Shown piece after piece: positions 16,910-24,952 of a stretch of 46,535 bases of DNA. Where the stretch lies: positions 1-46,535 of the forward strand of contig JAZRNY010000005.1 in the NCBI GenBank assembly GCA_045648445.1, read 5' to 3'. The translations under genes were made by a program, and so were the position numbers. Numbering within the stretch: the stretch's first letter is position 1; each line of letters begins with the position of its first letter. The stretch is from SIG607 sp045648445. Its GTDB lineage: Bacteria; Bacillota; Clostridia; Oscillospirales; Acutalibacteraceae. The notes under the pieces were generated by a model, which was not told the DNA's origin, did no database searches, and saw nothing but the letters and a program-made list of their open reading frames with translations.

Positions 16910-17668
16910 ATGGCAGTATTAGAAGTAAAAAGCATAAAGAAAAATTTTGGTAAGGTTGAGGTTTTAAAGGGAATTGATTTTTCTCTTAATAAAGGTGAAG
17001 TCCTTGCTATTATAGGTTCTTCGGGTAGCGGTAAAACTACCCTTCTTCGCTGTCTTAATTTCCTTGAAACTCCCGACAGCGGAATTATTTCCGTTAACGA
17101 CAAGGAACTTTTTAACAGCGAGAATAAAGTTCTGCAAAATGATGAAACTATAAGACAGAATAGACTCCACTTCGGACTTGTTTTCCAAAACTTTAATCTA
17201 TTTCCACAATATACCGTTTTTGAAAACGTAACTCTTGCCCCTTCCCTTTTAAAAACGGCTTCAATTGATGAAATCAATCAGAAAGCAACCGCTCTAATCG
17301 AAAAGGTTGGGCTTATCGATAAAAAAGACGCCTATCCCTGTCAACTATCAGGTGGTCAGCAACAACGTGTAGCCATTGCGCGAGCGCTTGCAATGAACCC
17401 CGAAATACTTTGTTTTGACGAGCCCACAAGCGCACTTGACCCCGAACTTACCGGTGAAGTTCTAAAGGTTATCAAGGCTCTTAAATCAGGCGACAGTACA
17501 ATGATAGTTGTTACTCACGAAATGGAGTTTGCCAAAAACGTAGCCGATAAGGTTATCTTTATGGCAGACGGTGTTATTGAAGAAACAGGCACACCCGAAG
17601 AGGTATTTGATAATCCCAAGAGTGATAAAACAAAAGCGTTTCTTGCAAAATCCTTAGAAGAATTTTAG
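16910..17668 (+). CDS. Polar amino acid ABC transporter, ATP-binding protein
   Basis: 252 residues with all nucleotide-binding motifs: Walker A IGSSGSGKTT (about 40-49), Q-loop VFQNFNLFPQ, signature LSGGQQQRVAIARAL, Walker B ILCFDEPTSALDPEL and the H-loop histidine in VVTHEMEFA. GlnQ-type family. It energises import of the amino acid bound by the upstream lipoprotein. Ten bases separate it from the YerC/YecD gene. Confidence 0.95.
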   Translation: MAVLEVKSIKKNFGKVEVLKGIDFSLNKGEVLAIIGSSGSGKTTLLRCLNFLETPDSGIISVNDKELFNSENKVLQNDETIRQNRLHFGLVFQNFNLFPQYTVFENVTLAPSLLKTASIDEINQKATALIEKVGLIDKKDAYPCQLSGGQQQRVAIARALAMNPEILCFDEPTSALDPELTGEVLKVIKALKSGDSTMIVVTHEMEFAKNVADKVIFMADGVIEETGTPEEVFDNPKSDKTKAFLAKSLEEF

Positions 17669-17678
17669 GAGATTAAAA

Positions 17679-17948
17679 ATGGCTAAAATCAGTGAAGAAA
17701 TGATAAATGAACTGTATAAGGTCATTATCAGCCTTGAAACTATTGATGACTGCAAACTTCTTTTTGACGATTTGTGTACTCATAAAGAAGTCGAAAATAT
17801 GGCGCAACGCGTTTGCGCTGCAAAACTATTAAAACAAGGTGAAACCTATAATAAGGTTACCGAAAAAACAGGAATTGCAAGTGCCACCCTCGCCCGTGTT
17901 TCAAGTTGTGTTAAATACGGCAAAGGATATGATAAGTTTATAAAATAG
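17679..17948 (+). CDS. YerC/YecD family TrpR-related regulator
   Basis: 89 residues, all helical. The helix-turn-helix (about 38-75) is MAQRVCAAKLLKQGETYNKVTEKTGIASATLARVSSCVKYG, matching the TrpR superfamily YerC/YecD group. GGAG precedes the ATG. Being the last gene of the transporter operon, it may regulate that operon through the palindrome in the promoter; ligand unknown. A terminator follows at once. Confidence 0.9.
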   Translation: MAKISEEMINELYKVIISLETIDDCKLLFDDLCTHKEVENMAQRVCAAKLLKQGETYNKVTEKTGIASATLARVSSCVKYGKGYDKFIK

Positions 17949-17949
17949 T

Positions 17950-17980
17950 AAAACGGTAGGTTTCCCTACCGTTTTTATTT
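17950..17980 (+). terminator. Terminator of the ABC transporter operon
   Basis: AAAACGGTAGG / CCTACCGTTTT hairpin followed by TATTTATTATTG. It also lies at the 3' end of the convergent membrane-protein gene. Confidence 0.85.
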
Positions 17981-17981
17981 A

Positions 17982-18443
17982 TTATTGTTTATGTTTTTTA
18001 AATTTATGTGTAGCATCAAAAGCACCATAACTAATTCCTGCAACCACCACCATGCCGATGCCGCTTAACCACATTTTTTTAGCAGATTTTTCCCCTATTT
18101 CTTGGTATTTCTTAGCAGCTGTATAATAGAAACTCGCAAACATGTAACTGTCTTCTGCTTTTTCTACTGCTTCATTGTATCCTATTTTACATTTTACACA
18201 ACTTGAACAATTATACACAAAGAATCCGGTTAAAGCAATTGTCAATATTGAAAACATAATTGTTAACACAGTAAATAGCGATAAATAAGTTTTTTTATTA
18301 TTTAAAACATCCGGATTTAATTTTATCACTATTCTTTCCAACAAGTTCTTTTTTGTGGATTTTATATCAATTTCTTCCGTGATATTTTCCTGATTATTTT
18401 TCACTTCTGTACCTTCTGCTTTTTCAATATTTTTGAATTCCAT
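17982..18443 (-). CDS. Hypothetical two-helix membrane protein
   Basis: 153 residues. An acidic and lysine-rich N-terminal cytoplasmic part (about 1-50) leads to a helix (LFTVLTIMFSILTIALTGFFVY, about 55-76), an outside segment starting with NCSSCVKCKIG, which could form disulfides or bind metal, then a helical region with YYTAAKKYQEIGEKSAKK, a second helix (MWLSGIGMVVVAGISYGAF) and a basic tail. No family recognised. AGGAGG precedes the ATG, so the start is firm. It stands alone. Confidence 0.72.
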   Translation of the reverse strand: MEFKNIEKAEGTEVKNNQENITEEIDIKSTKKNLLERIVIKLNPDVLNNKKTYLSLFTVLTIMFSILTIALTGFFVYNCSSCVKCKIGYNEAVEKAEDSYMFASFYYTAAKKYQEIGEKSAKKMWLSGIGMVVVAGISYGAFDATHKFKKHKQ

Positions 18444-18520
18444 TTTATTTTCCTCCTATATATTTTTCTTATAATCTGCATAATCTATAAATAATATATT
18501 TTTCATCCCTCCAAAAAACA

Positions 18521-18728
18521 AAAAGTGCGACCACCGAAGCGGTCGCACAAAAAACGCAAACTCCGATAGTCGCCAAACCAATTCAATATAAAGGGCAATT
18601 AGCATAATCATATTGATGGAATTTGCATTTTTATCAAATTCACAATATAATTATGCTCAAATAAAGGATACAATATACCTATATAAACAGAATAACTGCC
18701 CCATATTTCTATATTCAATTGGTTTGGC
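18521..18728 (-). ncRNA. Candidate structured small RNA, 6S RNA-like
   Basis: About 205 bases, minus strand, with its own promoter (18735-18763) and terminator hairpin (GTGCGACC / GGTCGCAC, 18525-18548, then TTTTTGTTTTTT). The 5' end GCCAAACCAATT pairs with AATTGGTTTGGC near 18572-18583. Next GGGCAGTT pairs with AATTGCCC. An open stretch of about 36 bases follows on the 5' side. The apical stem is AGCATAAT/ATTATGCT, TATATTG/CAATATG and GAATTTG/CAAATTC. A closing stem, large off-centre bubble and long apical stem of this size is the shape of 6S RNA, which binds RNA polymerase. The alternative is a hairpin-forming repeat element. No convincing coding frame is present. Confidence 0.5.
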
Positions 18729-18734
18729 ACTATC

Positions 18735-18763
18735 ATTTTACCACAAATAAAATCAAATTGCAA
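18735..18763 (-). promoter_or_regulatory. sigma-A promoter of the candidate small RNA
   Basis: On the minus strand: TTGCAA, 17 bases, TAAAAT. A start about seven bases downstream coincides with the first base of the RNA's closing stem. Confidence 0.55.
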
Positions 18764-18789
18764 TAATATATAAACCAGATAGCAAAACA

Positions 18790-18818
18790 TTGACAATATC
18801 ACGATACCGTGATATACT
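18790..18818 (+). promoter_or_regulatory. Promoter and operator of the DUF4160/DUF2442 pair
   Basis: TTGACA (18790-18795), 17 bases, TATACT (18813-18818). The spacer holds a perfect 8-bp inverted repeat, ATATCACG and CGTGATAT separated by four bases (18796-18815), overlapping the -10 box: the arrangement of an autoregulated toxin-antitoxin operator. Confidence 0.75.
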
Positions 18819-18839
18819 ATTATCGGAAGGAGTGATTAT

Positions 18840-19094
18840 ATGCCTGTAATATCCAGATTTTACGGGATTGTTATTAGAATGTATTTTTTACAAAAGGAAC
18901 ACAATCCGCCACACATTCACGCAATTTACGGCGATGATATGGCAGCCATTACTATTACCGAAGGAAAAGTATTGGAAGGTGCTCTTCCTGCGAAGGCACT
19001 TGAAATGGTAAGAGAGTGGATAACGCTGTATAAAGAGGAATTACTTTCAATTTGGGAGAGCCAAGATTTCAAACATCTTCCGCCTCTTGAATAA
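18840..19094 (+). CDS. DUF4160 domain protein, putative toxin-antitoxin component
   Basis: 84 residues. MPVISRFYGIVIRMYFLQKEHNPPHIHAIYGD is the DUF4160 signature; the HNPPHIHA motif suggests a metal or catalytic site. DUF4160 genes are usually next to DUF2442 genes, and the pair is regarded as a putative toxin-antitoxin module without proven activity. AAGGAG lies before the ATG. The DUF2442 gene follows after 13 bases. Which partner is toxic is not known from sequence. Confidence 0.87.
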   Translation: MPVISRFYGIVIRMYFLQKEHNPPHIHAIYGDDMAAITITEGKVLEGALPAKALEMVREWITLYKEELLSIWESQDFKHLPPLE

Positions 19095-19107
19095 AAGGAG
19101 GATAATT

Positions 19108-19539
19108 ATGTTTCATAAAATTAAAAACGTTTCTCCATTACCCGAATACCACCTGAGCGTTCAGTTCACAGAAGGTTATACAAAAATATATGATGTTAAA
19201 CCTTTATTTGAGCGCATACCGATATTTGCAGAGTTAAAAAACATTAATCTTTTTTCAGAAGTTACTGTTGATATAGGCGGTTGCGGTATTGTATGGAACG
19301 ATGATATTGATTTATCCTGTGATGAGTTATGGGAAAACGGCACAGAGGTGAAAACTCCTTTTGACGGACTAATGGCATTTAGTGACGCCACGACTATGTG
19401 GGCTTTGAACGAAAGCACACTCAGAAAAGCAATAACCTACGGAAAATTGGTTGAAGGTATTGATGTGTGTAAGTTCGGTAAACAGTGGGTTATTTCTATG
19501 AAAGCTATGCAAAGGGAGTACGGCGAACCAAGAATATAA
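19108..19539 (+). CDS. DUF2442 plus helix-turn-helix protein, putative antitoxin/repressor
   Basis: 143 residues. The N-terminal DUF2442 domain (about 1-80) has PLPEYHLSVQFTEGYTKIYDVKPLF. The C-terminal part (about 90-143) reads MWALNESTLRKAITYGK followed by CKFGKQWVIS, a helix-turn-helix of the type fused to DUF2442 antitoxins. The DNA-binding part makes it the likely reader of the ATATCACG/CGTGATAT operator. ATG at 19108 is seven bases after AAGGAGG; an upstream in-frame start lacks a ribosome site. Confidence 0.85.
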   Translation: MFHKIKNVSPLPEYHLSVQFTEGYTKIYDVKPLFERIPIFAELKNINLFSEVTVDIGGCGIVWNDDIDLSCDELWENGTEVKTPFDGLMAFSDATTMWALNESTLRKAITYGKLVEGIDVCKFGKQWVISMKAMQREYGEPRI

Positions 19540-19548
19540 CAAAGATAT

Positions 19549-19580
19549 AAAAACACCCAAGTTAAAACTTGGGTGTTTTA
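19549..19580. terminator. Bidirectional terminator after the DUF2442 gene
   Basis: AAAACACCCAAGTT / AACTTGGGTGTTTT with a two-base loop, T-rich on both strands. It serves the DUF2442 gene on one side and the fba-DUF6472 transcript on the other. Confidence 0.8.
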
Positions 19581-19766
19581 TCAATTTTGTTTTCTGACTA
19601 TACCGTATTCGTCATATAAACGAAATGCGGGGCAATTTTTGGTTTGAAAAAAAGATACGACTTCATCCTCATCCATATATGCCATACACTCATATTCCTC
19701 TGTTTTTTCATTATACGCATAATTTGCGCATATATCACAAGAGGATACGGTTTTCTTTTTTGCCAT
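19581..19766 (-). CDS. DUF6472 family small cysteine protein
   Basis: 61 residues with four cysteines (Cys10, 13, 27, 45) in CDICANYAYNEKTEEYEC...KNCPAFRLYDEYGIVRKQ, which fits a small zinc-binding protein family common in Clostridia, annotated DUF6472. Function unknown. It starts three bases after the fba stop, so it is probably made from the same transcript. Confidence 0.83.
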   Translation of the reverse strand: MAKKKTVSSCDICANYAYNEKTEEYECMAYMDEDEVVSFFQTKNCPAFRLYDEYGIVRKQN

Positions 19767-19769
19767 AAA

Positions 19770-20633
19770 TTAAGCCTTGCCAACAGAACCGAAAAGTTCC
19801 ATTTTTTCTTTTACTGTAGCCTTGATTGCTTCAAAGCCGGGAGCAAGTACTTTTCTTGGGTCAAAACCTTTGCCCTGAAGGTCTTTTCCTGCTTCAATAT
19901 ACTCTCTGGTAGCAGCAGCAAAAGCAAGTTGACATTCAGTATTAACGTTAATTTTAGATACACCCAAAGAAATTGCCTTTTTAATCATATCAGCAGGGAT
20001 ACCTGTACCGCCGTGAAGAACTAGGGGCATATCACCTGTAAGTTGCTGAATAGCATCAAGTGTATCAAAAGAAAGACCTGCCCAGTTTTCAGGATATTTA
20101 CCGTGAATATTACCAATACCTGCAGCAAGCATTGTAACGCCAAGGTCAGCAATCATTTTACATTCCTTTGGATCAGCACATTCGCCTGTACCGATAACGC
20201 CGTCTTCTTCACCACCGATAGCGCCAACTTCAGCCTCAAGAGAAAGGCCGAGTTCGTCACATACAGCAACGAGTTCTTTGGTTTTTTCGATATTTTCTTC
20301 AATAGGATAGTGAGAACCATCAAACATTACTGAAGAAAAACCTGCTTCAATACATTTTTTAGCGCCTTCATAAGAACCATGGTCAAGATGAAGCGCAACG
20401 GGAACGGTAATACCAAGTTCATTAATCATACCGTTAACCATACCAACAACTGTGGTATAACCGCACATATACTTACCTGCGCCCTCAGATACACCGAGAA
20501 TAACGGGAGATTTGAGTTCCTCGGCAGTAAGAAGAATAGCCTTAGTCCATTCAAGGTTGTTGATGTTGAACTGACCTACAGCATATTTGCCGGCTTTTGC
20601 TTTGGTAAGCATTTCTTTAGCAGACACTAACAT
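19770..20633 (-). CDS. fba: Class II fructose-bisphosphate aldolase
   Basis: 287 residues. Glycolysis and gluconeogenesis: splits fructose-1,6-bisphosphate to dihydroxyacetone phosphate and glyceraldehyde-3-phosphate. Zinc and substrate motifs: ALHLDHGSYE (zinc His), EAEVGAIGGEEDG, GNIHGKYP, LHGGTGIP and KINVNTE. The C-terminal GFDPRKVLAPG and KEKMELFGS match fructose-bisphosphate rather than tagatose-specific enzymes, though tagatose-bisphosphate aldolase is close. GAGGAAA precedes the ATG. Confidence 0.94.
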   Translation of the reverse strand: MLVSAKEMLTKAKAGKYAVGQFNINNLEWTKAILLTAEELKSPVILGVSEGAGKYMCGYTTVVGMVNGMINELGITVPVALHLDHGSYEGAKKCIEAGFSSVMFDGSHYPIEENIEKTKELVAVCDELGLSLEAEVGAIGGEEDGVIGTGECADPKECKMIADLGVTMLAAGIGNIHGKYPENWAGLSFDTLDAIQQLTGDMPLVLHGGTGIPADMIKKAISLGVSKINVNTECQLAFAAATREYIEAGKDLQGKGFDPRKVLAPGFEAIKATVKEKMELFGSVGKA

Positions 20634-20682
20634 TTTATATTTCCTCCTGAATTGCGTTAAAAACGCTTTAATTTACCATTAT

Positions 20683-20711
20683 ATTTTATACCAAAACCAC
20701 AAATAAATCAA
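20683..20711 (-). promoter_or_regulatory. Probable promoter of fba
   Basis: On the minus strand: TTGATT, 17 bases, TAAAAT. A small GCGTT/AACGC hairpin follows in the leader. Confidence 0.4.
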
Positions 20712-20732
20712 GTGGTATATTACATAAAAATA

Positions 20733-20763
20733 AAAGCACAGAGATAACTTCTCTGTGCGAATA
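20733..20763 (-). terminator. Terminator of the ferredoxin gene
   Basis: Minus-strand hairpin GCACAGAGA / TCTCTGTGC followed by TTTTATTTTTA. Confidence 0.82.
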
Positions 20764-20799
20764 TTCCCCGATTGTTTTTTATCGGAATTAAAAACTTAA

Positions 20800-20970
20800 T
20801 TAAGCCTCAACGATAGCCTCAACAGGACAGGTAGAAGCACAAGCGCCGCAATCAATGCACTTGTCAGCGTCGATTGCATATTTGTCATCAGCCTCAGCGA
20901 TAGCGTCTACAGGACAGCCTGCTGCACAACTGCCGCAACCGATACATTCATCAGTAATTTTGAAAGCCAT
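20800..20970 (-). CDS. 2[4Fe-4S] bacterial ferredoxin
   Basis: 56 residues. Two cluster-binding motifs, CIGCGSCAAGCP and CIDCGACASTCP, in the duplicated clostridial ferredoxin fold. A soluble low-potential electron carrier for hydrogenase, pyruvate:ferredoxin oxidoreductase and similar enzymes. GGGGAGG is seven bases before the ATG. Own promoter and terminator make it a one-gene transcript. Confidence 0.96.
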   Translation of the reverse strand: MAFKITDECIGCGSCAAGCPVDAIAEADDKYAIDADKCIDCGACASTCPVEAIVEA

Positions 20971-21026
20971 TCAGTACACCTCCCCACAAGTTATAAAAAC
21001 ACAAGTTTTTTATGTTTCACATATCT

Positions 21027-21054
21027 ATTGTACTACAAATTACAAAAAATGCAA
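21027..21054 (-). promoter_or_regulatory. Promoter of the ferredoxin gene
   Basis: On the minus strand: TTGCAT, 16 bases, TACAAT. Confidence 0.5.
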
Positions 21055-21073
21055 GTAATTTTTATTTTTACGC

Positions 21074-21928
21074 TTATTCAGTGGTATTTTCAGCATCTTC
21101 TACTGTTCTTTTTTGCTTTGAACGAGACAAAATCGTAACCTTATCACGATGGGTTTTAAAAGGCAATCCTTCGGACTCGTTTATCTTTACTATAAGATTT
21201 CCCGTAATAACGTTAACGTCTGCAACAACGCCTATACCCTCTTCAGTTTTAACGGTAGCGCCAACAGGAGGTGTCTTTTTAAGAAGATACTCATAGGCAT
21301 CCTGTTCGTATTTAAGGCAACACATAAGTCTTCCGCAAGTTCCCGATATTTTAGTAGGGTTAAGGGAAAGGCCTTGTTCCTTTGCCATTTTTATTGATAC
21401 CGGCTGAAAACCGTTTAAAAACCTTGAACAGCAAAATGGCTGACCGCAAATACCAAGGCCACCGAGCATTCTTGCTTCATCTCTTACGCCGATTTGTCTG
21501 AGTTCTATTCTTAAATGCAACGCTGACGCTAAGTCTTTTACAAGTTCTCTAAAATCTACTCTACCGTCAGAAGTGAAGAAAAATATAATTTTACTGCCGT
21601 CAAAAGAATACTGAGCCTCGATAAGTTTCATATCAAGACCATGAGCAAGTACCTTTTCCTCACAAATTTTAAAAGCCTCTATAGCTTTTTCTTTATTTTC
21701 TTCTACTTTTTTTAAATCGCGTTCGTTAGCGGGACGCAAAGCCTTTTTTAAAGGCTGAACAATTTTTTCATCTTCTACACAGTGGTTTGCTTCGCTAACT
21801 ACACCGCACTCAATTCCCTGAGAGGTTTCTACTACTGCGTAACTACCCACGTTGTACTGTTTTCCGTCGGGCGAAAAATAGTAAGACGCACCGTCAGATT
21901 TGAATTTAATAGATATAACCTCAGTCAT
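21074..21928 (-). CDS. ricT: RicT (YaaT), PSP1-domain protein
   Basis: 284 residues. PSP1 domain with the cysteine set GGLGICGQPFCCSRFL and CGRLMCCLKYE. In Bacillus, RicT with RicA and RicF forms an iron-sulfur complex that directs RNase Y processing and supports sporulation and competence. The C-terminal tail after about residue 260 is basic then acidic and not conserved. GGAGATAG precedes the ATG. It follows holB by 15 bases; the holB-ricT order is usual in Firmicutes. Confidence 0.93.
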   Translation of the reverse strand: MTEVISIKFKSDGASYYFSPDGKQYNVGSYAVVETSQGIECGVVSEANHCVEDEKIVQPLKKALRPANERDLKKVEENKEKAIEAFKICEEKVLAHGLDMKLIEAQYSFDGSKIIFFFTSDGRVDFRELVKDLASALHLRIELRQIGVRDEARMLGGLGICGQPFCCSRFLNGFQPVSIKMAKEQGLSLNPTKISGTCGRLMCCLKYEQDAYEYLLKKTPPVGATVKTEEGIGVVADVNVITGNLIVKINESEGLPFKTHRDKVTILSRSKQKRTVEDAENTTE

Positions 21929-21943
21929 AACTATCTCCTTAAT

Positions 21944-22861
21944 TTAAGATTTAAATTTTGCTGCCGTTTCACAAAACAGCAGAGTTAAATTTATATTAGT
22001 TTTTAACGCTTCTTGCGCTTCTTTAACGATTTCTAAATATTTACTGTCGCGTTTTATACTATTACCTTTTATAGCGCTGTTTTTTATTCGCATTAAAAGC
22101 AGATATGAAAGATGCGAATAAAACTCCCCTGCTTTAATTCTATCTTTTTCAAGGGGTGCAGTAAGCGATATAAGGTCATATACTCCGCCGTCAAAAGCAA
22201 TATCGAGATATTCACACGCTAAGGTGTAAACACCGCTTTTTTTACTTTTTAACGCATTTTCGCTTCTTCCTATACTATTGTTATTTTGTTTTAAAAGTTC
22301 TATAGCCTCGGTTAAATCTATAGAATGCTTATCCTTTAAATATTCAGCCGACTCGTTAATTTCGGGTTCATTAAGCGTATAGGTAACGCATCTTGAAAGG
22401 ATTGTAGGAAGAAGTGCCGAACGTGAACGAACCTGCAAAATAAACACAGTATCTCCGGGCGGTTCTTCGAGCACCTTTAAAATAGCATTTTGCGACTGAG
22501 GATTCATTGTGTCGGCACAGTCGATAACAAACACCTTTTTATCACTCATTTGAGGACGAATGTAAGCGTCTATTTTCAATTTTCGTATCTGCTCAACCGC
22601 AATGTTTTTCTTTTTCTCCAAAGGAGCCGTAAAAAACAAATCCGGATGAGTTCCTGCTTTCACAAGACTACACACACGACATTTTCCGCAAGGCGCATCT
22701 TCCTCTTGACAAAAAAGCGCAGATACAATATATGAAGTCAATAAACTTTTACCGCTTAAGGCTTCGCCTTCAATTATTACAGCGTGAGGAAAACGATTTG
22801 TGCTAAGCAAATGCGTAATTAAGTTTTTAACACCGTTATTTCCTGCCAAAGGAAAAATCAT
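21944..22861 (-). CDS. holB: DNA polymerase III delta-prime subunit
   Basis: 305 residues, clamp-loader AAA+ subunit. P-loop region ALSGKSLLTSYIV is present; zinc-type cysteines are in CQEEDAPCGKCRVC; KVFVIDCADTMNPQSQNAILKVLEEPP is the sensor region with SRC in LSRCVTY. It helps place the sliding clamp on DNA. The start overlaps the trpS stop (ATGA), so the two are translationally coupled, an unusual partner. Confidence 0.9.
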   Translation of the reverse strand: MIFPLAGNNGVKNLITHLLSTNRFPHAVIIEGEALSGKSLLTSYIVSALFCQEEDAPCGKCRVCSLVKAGTHPDLFFTAPLEKKKNIAVEQIRKLKIDAYIRPQMSDKKVFVIDCADTMNPQSQNAILKVLEEPPGDTVFILQVRSRSALLPTILSRCVTYTLNEPEINESAEYLKDKHSIDLTEAIELLKQNNNSIGRSENALKSKKSGVYTLACEYLDIAFDGGVYDLISLTAPLEKDRIKAGEFYSHLSYLLLMRIKNSAIKGNSIKRDSKYLEIVKEAQEALKTNINLTLLFCETAAKFKS

Positions 22862-23865
22862 AGTACAAAACCGACCTTTTTCATAACCTTAGACATAGTT
22901 TTACGAGACGCGTAGTATGCTTTTTCTGCACCATTTTTAGCCAGTTCTTCAAGCATCTTTTTATTAGCAATAAATTCGTTATATCTTTCTCTTACAGGGT
23001 CAAGACAATCGGCAACTGCTTCGCCAACCGCCATTTTAAACTCACCGTATCCGCAACCCTCAAACTTTTTAACGGTTTCTTCGGGGGTGATTGATAAAAC
23101 GGTACTGTATATATCAATAAGATTATTAATGCCGTCCTTACCTTCGGCAATGCAAATTTTTGCTTCGCTATCGGTAACTGCGCGTTTGAATTTTCTTAAT
23201 ATATCTTCCCTTGTGTCAAGCAACGAAATATATGCGTTTACGTTATCGTCCGACTTAGACATTTTTTTGGTAGGTTCTTGTAAAGACATAACTCTTGCGC
23301 CGCTGCTTCTGATGAGCGGTTCGGGAATAGTAAACACGTCGCCGTAAAGATTATTAAAGCGAGTAGCAATATCACGTGTAATTTCAAGATGTTGCTTTTG
23401 GTCATGACCTACGGGAACAAAGTCGGGCTGATAAAGCAAAATATCGGCAGCCATAAGCGCAGGATATGCAAAAAGACCTGCGTTAATGTTATCGGCATGA
23501 CGGGCAGACTTATCTTTAAACTGAGTCATACGCGAAAGTTCGCCAAACTGTGTATAGCAAGAAAGAATCCACGCAAGTTGACTGTGCGCAGGTACGTGTG
23601 ACTGAATGAAAAGGGTACTATTTTCAGGGTCAAGACCTAACGCCAAAAACAATGCAAACATAGAATAAATTTGCGCGCGAAGTTTTGCAGGTTCCTGTCT
23701 TACTGTAATTGCATGAAGGTCGGCAACTGCAAAAGTACAGTCAAATTCGTCCTGCATATCAACCCAGTTTTTTAGTGCGCCCAAATAATTACCTAAAGTG
23801 GGAATACCACTTGGTTGAATACAACTTAAAACTTTTTTCTTTTCATTAAGAGTTACTTCACTCAT
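22858..23865 (-). CDS. trpS: Tryptophanyl-tRNA synthetase
   Basis: 335 residues, class I synthetase of normal length. HIGH-equivalent SGIPTLGNYLGALKNW, DILLYQPDFVPVGHDQKQHLE for substrate binding, and KMSKSDDN as KMSKS loop. AAGGAGA lies before the ATG. First gene of the trpS-holB-ricT operon. No T-box was seen in the short leader, although trpS often has one. Confidence 0.96.
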   Translation of the reverse strand: MSEVTLNEKKKVLSCIQPSGIPTLGNYLGALKNWVDMQDEFDCTFAVADLHAITVRQEPAKLRAQIYSMFALFLALGLDPENSTLFIQSHVPAHSQLAWILSCYTQFGELSRMTQFKDKSARHADNINAGLFAYPALMAADILLYQPDFVPVGHDQKQHLEITRDIATRFNNLYGDVFTIPEPLIRSSGARVMSLQEPTKKMSKSDDNVNAYISLLDTREDILRKFKRAVTDSEAKICIAEGKDGINNLIDIYSTVLSITPEETVKKFEGCGYGEFKMAVGEAVADCLDPVRERYNEFIANKKMLEELAKNGAEKAYYASRKTMSKVMKKVGFVL

Positions 23866-23906
23866 AGTTCATTCTCCTTAGCGCGATGCTAAATATATAA
23901 TATATA

Positions 23907-23935
23907 ATTCTATCATAAAAACTGTATATTAACAA
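23907..23935 (-). promoter_or_regulatory. Promoter of trpS-holB-ricT
   Basis: On the minus strand: TTGTTA, 17 bases, TAGAAT, followed by a short TTAGC/GCTAA hairpin in the leader. Confidence 0.5.
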
Positions 23936-23944
23936 GATAAAATT

Positions 23945-24862
23945 TTACTTTTTAAGAGTAAACAATATATCCCCCGTTCTCTCTTTAAAACTGTAATATT
24001 TAATATACTGCCCATTGGTAAAAAACAGTTTTACGGCAGACAAAAGGCTTTTGTTTTCAAGCATTTCTTTTCTTTTTTGTTGCATACCCAAAAAATCTTC
24101 AAATTTTCCATAAGAAGCCAATGCACAGGCAGCATCAAGTTTTTCCTTCGCTATACATATTCTTTCTTTAGAAGCCGAATTAAGTCCCAGTGTATTAGAA
24201 GAATGTATTCTGTATCTTAAATAAGGTTCATTAAAAAAATAAAGTCCGTCTTCGGCAGCAGCCAACAAATTCAGTTCCCAATCATGCGCTATTAAAGAAC
24301 TGCTGTTTAAAGAAAATTTTTCTTTAAGTGACTTACGCACTACAGTTGCGCAACCGGGAGCAATATTACTGTGAAGAACGGTTTTAAAGGGGATTTTAAC
24401 AACTTCACCCTGATTTACTTTTTTATTAATTAAACCGTTATTAGAAGTTTTATCATTGCTTTGGATTATTAAGAAATCATCATTTTCATCAATAAACTTA
24501 AAAGATGAACAAAGAGATAAAACTTCATCATTGTTTTCCATAATAAAAAGCATTTTTTCTATTTTATCTTTTTCCCAAACATCGTCCTGATCACACAAAA
24601 AAACGTAATCACCTTGAGTTAAAGATATTGCTTTTAAAAAATTCTTTTTAAAGCCTAAATTATTTTGGTTTTCAAAAAGTTGCCAACCAAAAAGAGAATA
24701 TTTATTAATATATTCTTTAATAAAATCAGCGGTACCATCAGTCGATGCATCGTCACTTATTATAACTTCGTCAGGCATAATATACTGAAGTCTTATTGAA
24801 TCCAGTTGTTTTTCAATATATTTCATACCGTTATAGGTAGCCATTGCAATAGATACTTTCAA
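23945..24862 (-). CDS. Family 2 glycosyltransferase
   Basis: 305 residues. GT-A fold with VSIAMATYNGMKYIEKQLDSI at the start, VIISDDASTDGT and the DxD-type FLCDQDDVWEKDKI near residue 95; this pattern is typical of rhamnosyl/galactosyltransferases in cell-wall or capsule synthesis. The start is TTG at 24862, supported by AAAGGAGG eight bases before. It stands alone, away from the tyrosine kinase cassette. Acceptor and sugar cannot be read from sequence. Confidence 0.88.
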   Translation of the reverse strand: MKVSIAMATYNGMKYIEKQLDSIRLQYIMPDEVIISDDASTDGTADFIKEYINKYSLFGWQLFENQNNLGFKKNFLKAISLTQGDYVFLCDQDDVWEKDKIEKMLFIMENNDEVLSLCSSFKFIDENDDFLIIQSNDKTSNNGLINKKVNQGEVVKIPFKTVLHSNIAPGCATVVRKSLKEKFSLNSSSLIAHDWELNLLAAAEDGLYFFNEPYLRYRIHSSNTLGLNSASKERICIAKEKLDAACALASYGKFEDFLGMQQKRKEMLENKSLLSAVKLFFTNGQYIKYYSFKERTGDILFTLKK

Positions 24863-24919
24863 AAAACCGCCTCCTTTATCTTTTTTATTTTACCATAAAC
24901 AAAAAGAAAAGACAATAAA

Positions 24920-24952
24920 AAATAAAACGGCGAAAAATCACCGTTTTAAAGT
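24920..24952 (-). terminator. Terminator of the glpP-mgtC transcript
   Basis: Minus-strand hairpin AAAACGG / CCGTTTT followed by ATTTTTTATTG. Confidence 0.7.

Noticed and set aside
18566..18737. MITE with terminal inverted repeats (GATAGT...ACTATC)
   Set aside because: Not excluded, but no target duplication is visible and the promoter and terminator fit an RNA gene better, so it is listed as the alternative in that entry.
18608..18802. Minus-strand frame of 64 codons in the gap before the DUF4160 gene
   Set aside because: It has no ribosome site and covers the promoter and pairing arms of the candidate RNA; the composition looks non-coding.
23866..23944. T-box leader before trpS
   Set aside because: The leader is under 60 bases with only a small hairpin and no T-box sequence.
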